Shown: piece by piece, positions 6,345-7,419 of the stretch
How positions within the stretch are numbered: the stretch's first letter is position 1
How the letters are laid out: the number at the start of each line of letters is the position of its first letter
Source: Bryobacterales bacterium
Lineage (GTDB): Bacteria; Acidobacteriota; Terriglobia; Bryobacterales; Bryobacteraceae
Assembly (NCBI GenBank): GCA_025353235.1
Contig: JANXQZ010000050.1
Location: 1-7,419 of the forward strand
DNA: 7,419 bases
Direction: 5' to 3'
Notes under the pieces: model-generated
Databases searched by the model: none
What the model was told of the DNA's origin: nothing
Seen by the model: the letters and a program-made list of their open reading frames with translations, nothing else
Translations under genes and position numbers: made by a program

Positions 6345-7419
6345 ATGAGCTCCGCAGCCCTTGACCTCACCGACACCGTTCAAGTCCCGCCAGTGCCCGA
6401 AACGATTGAAGATACAGGGCTTCAAGCAGCGCTCATCGAACAGCTAATATTCAAACTGCTCTATTTTCGAGGAGACATTTTAGGTCGCGATCTGGCCAAG
6501 GCCATCGGCGTCAAGTTCAGTCTAATCGAAGGCTTGGTCGAGAGTCTCAAGCGACAATACCTGCTGCAGGTAAAGCGCTCTCTCGGCCTGGGAAACAGCT
6601 CGGCTCTGTTCGCTCTCTCCGAGGCCGGGCGAAACCTGGCACGAGAGTATTTAGAGACCAACCAGTACAGCGGCCCGGCCCCGGTGCCGCTCTATCAGTA
6701 CAACTATTTCGTGCGTCAGCAGCGCAGGCAGGACGGCTGGCTTACCAATCAGGCGCTCACGGAGGCCTACAGCCGAATGGTGGTGACGCCGAAGCTGCTC
6801 TCCCAAATCGGCCCGGCAGTCGGTTCAGGCAATTCGTTTCTAATCTACGGACAGCCGGGGAACGGCAAAACCTTTTTAGCGGAGGCGCTGCAAAACATCG
6901 ACGATACGCCGATTTACATCCCGCATGCGCTCGAATGCCAGGGTAATATCGTGCAACTGTTTGACCCTGTTTACCACCAGTTGGTTGATCAATCCGAGCA
7001 GACGGGCGTTACGTTCGATCCGCTTCACGATGCCCGCTGGGTGAAATGCCGACGCCCGTTCATCGTGACCGGGGGTGAACTGACGCTCGATATGCTGGAT
7101 CTGACCTACAACGGCGTCTCCAAGGTTTATGACGCGCCTTATCAGCTGAAGGCGAATAACGGCATTTATCTGATTGACGATTTTGGACGCCAGAAATGCA
7201 GCCCAGTTGAGGTCTTAAACCGCTGGATCATCCCCATGGAACGCCGGATCGATTATCTGACGTTTCTCACTGGCGGCAAAATGACTGCGCCTTTCGACGC
7301 CTTTTTGATCTTTTCGACTAATCTGAAACCCGATCAACTGGGAGATGAGGCATTTCTCCGGCGCATCCAGTACAAAATGCTATTGCGAAGCCCGGAGACG
7401 TCTGAGTTTTTGCAAATCT
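6345..7419 (+). CDS. AAA-type ATPase with N-terminal winged-helix-like region (3' end beyond window)
   Basis: The frame is open from ATG 6345 to the window end, giving 358 visible residues. An in-frame TAA (6342-6344) directly precedes the ATG, so no earlier start is possible. Residues about 20-105 are helical, with GRDLAKAIGVKFSLIEGLVE and ALFALSEAGRNLAREYLE, resembling a winged-helix DNA-binding or protein-interaction domain. The ATPase core follows: Walker A GQPGNGKT (169-176), Walker B YLIDD (275-279), a sensor-1 strand ending at Asn326 (LIFSTN), and an arginine-finger-like FLRRI with Arg339-Arg340. About 100 residues lie between Walker A and B and include RRPFIVTGGELTLDML, followed by the downstream block DDFGRQ ... 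LNRWIIPMERRIDYL. I recognise this combination as a conserved but functionally undefined bacterial AAA family, sometimes in my recollection near pilus or secretion genes. Cellular role and partners cannot be deduced from the visible part. No strong Shine-Dalgarno sequence precedes the start. Confidence 0.9.
   Translation, partial: MSSAALDLTDTVQVPPVPETIEDTGLQAALIEQLIFKLLYFRGDILGRDLAKAIGVKFSLIEGLVESLKRQYLLQVKRSLGLGNSSALFALSEAGRNLAREYLETNQYSGPAPVPLYQYNYFVRQQRRQDGWLTNQALTEAYSRMVVTPKLLSQIGPAVGSGNSFLIYGQPGNGKTFLAEALQNIDDTPIYIPHALECQGNIVQLFDPVYHQLVDQSEQTGVTFDPLHDARWVKCRRPFIVTGGELTLDMLDLTYNGVSKVYDAPYQLKANNGIYLIDDFGRQKCSPVEVLNRWIIPMERRIDYLTFLTGGKMTAPFDAFLIFSTNLKPDQLGDEAFLRRIQYKMLLRSPETSEFLQI

Noticed and set aside
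6306..6345. TTGAAC (6306-6311) and TATAAA (6340-6345) as a promoter for the ATPase gene
   Set aside because: The two boxes are 28 bases apart instead of about 17, and the -10-like box overlaps the ATG itself, so transcription would start inside the gene.
6461..6661. Minus-strand open frame within the ATPase gene
   Set aside because: It is short, basic, without motifs, and antisense to the N-terminal domain of the ATPase.

Overview
The window looks like chromosomal DNA of a soil-type Acidobacteriota bacterium, most likely near the Solibacter/Bryobacter lineage. This is inferred from the gene families and not from a marker gene. The signs are a stand-alone PQQ beta-propeller dehydrogenase beside a di-heme cytochrome with a 'Pirellula/Verrucomicrobium-type' heme domain, a COG4299/DUF5009 acyltransferase, a YkgJ cysteine-cluster protein, moderately high GC, and a long palindromic repeat of a kind I recall as common in these genomes. 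No rRNA, tRNA, CRISPR array, transposase or phage gene is visible.

Layout: (1) Positions 1-2166, plus strand: the end of a surface-polysaccharide cluster, with a family 2 glycosyltransferase (cut at its start codon by the window edge) followed one base later by a Wzx-type flippase. (2) Positions 2159-5739, minus strand: a tight three-gene unit, transcribed as acyltransferase, di-heme cytochrome c, PQQ quinoprotein, with gaps of 17 and 6 bases. Its last gene runs convergently into the flippase and overlaps it by 8 bases. (3) Positions 5766-6221, plus strand: a YkgJ-family metal-cluster protein, divergent from the acyltransferase with about 26 bases between starts. Its last codons lie inside a long hairpin repeat (6193-6261). 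(4) Positions 6345 to the end, plus strand: an AAA-type ATPase with an N-terminal helical, probably winged-helix, region. It is cut by the window end.

How the genes work together: the glycosyltransferase and flippase fit assembly and export of a lipid-linked glycan. The quinoprotein and cytochrome fit a periplasmic oxidation module: substrate to PQQ, then heme c, then the respiratory chain. The membrane acyltransferase at the head of the operon may act on a sugar or glycan in the envelope, but its link to the redox pair rests only on operon position. The ATPase and YkgJ protein have no clear functional tie to the rest.

The most unusual points are the altered active-site surroundings of the quinoprotein (no vicinal cysteine pair, Asp at the usual Glu position, a lanthanide-type D-x-D), an Sm-like beta segment inserted between the heme motif and the Met ligand of the cytochrome, and the palindrome that supplies the C-terminus of the YkgJ protein. 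I see no clear new defence or mobile system.
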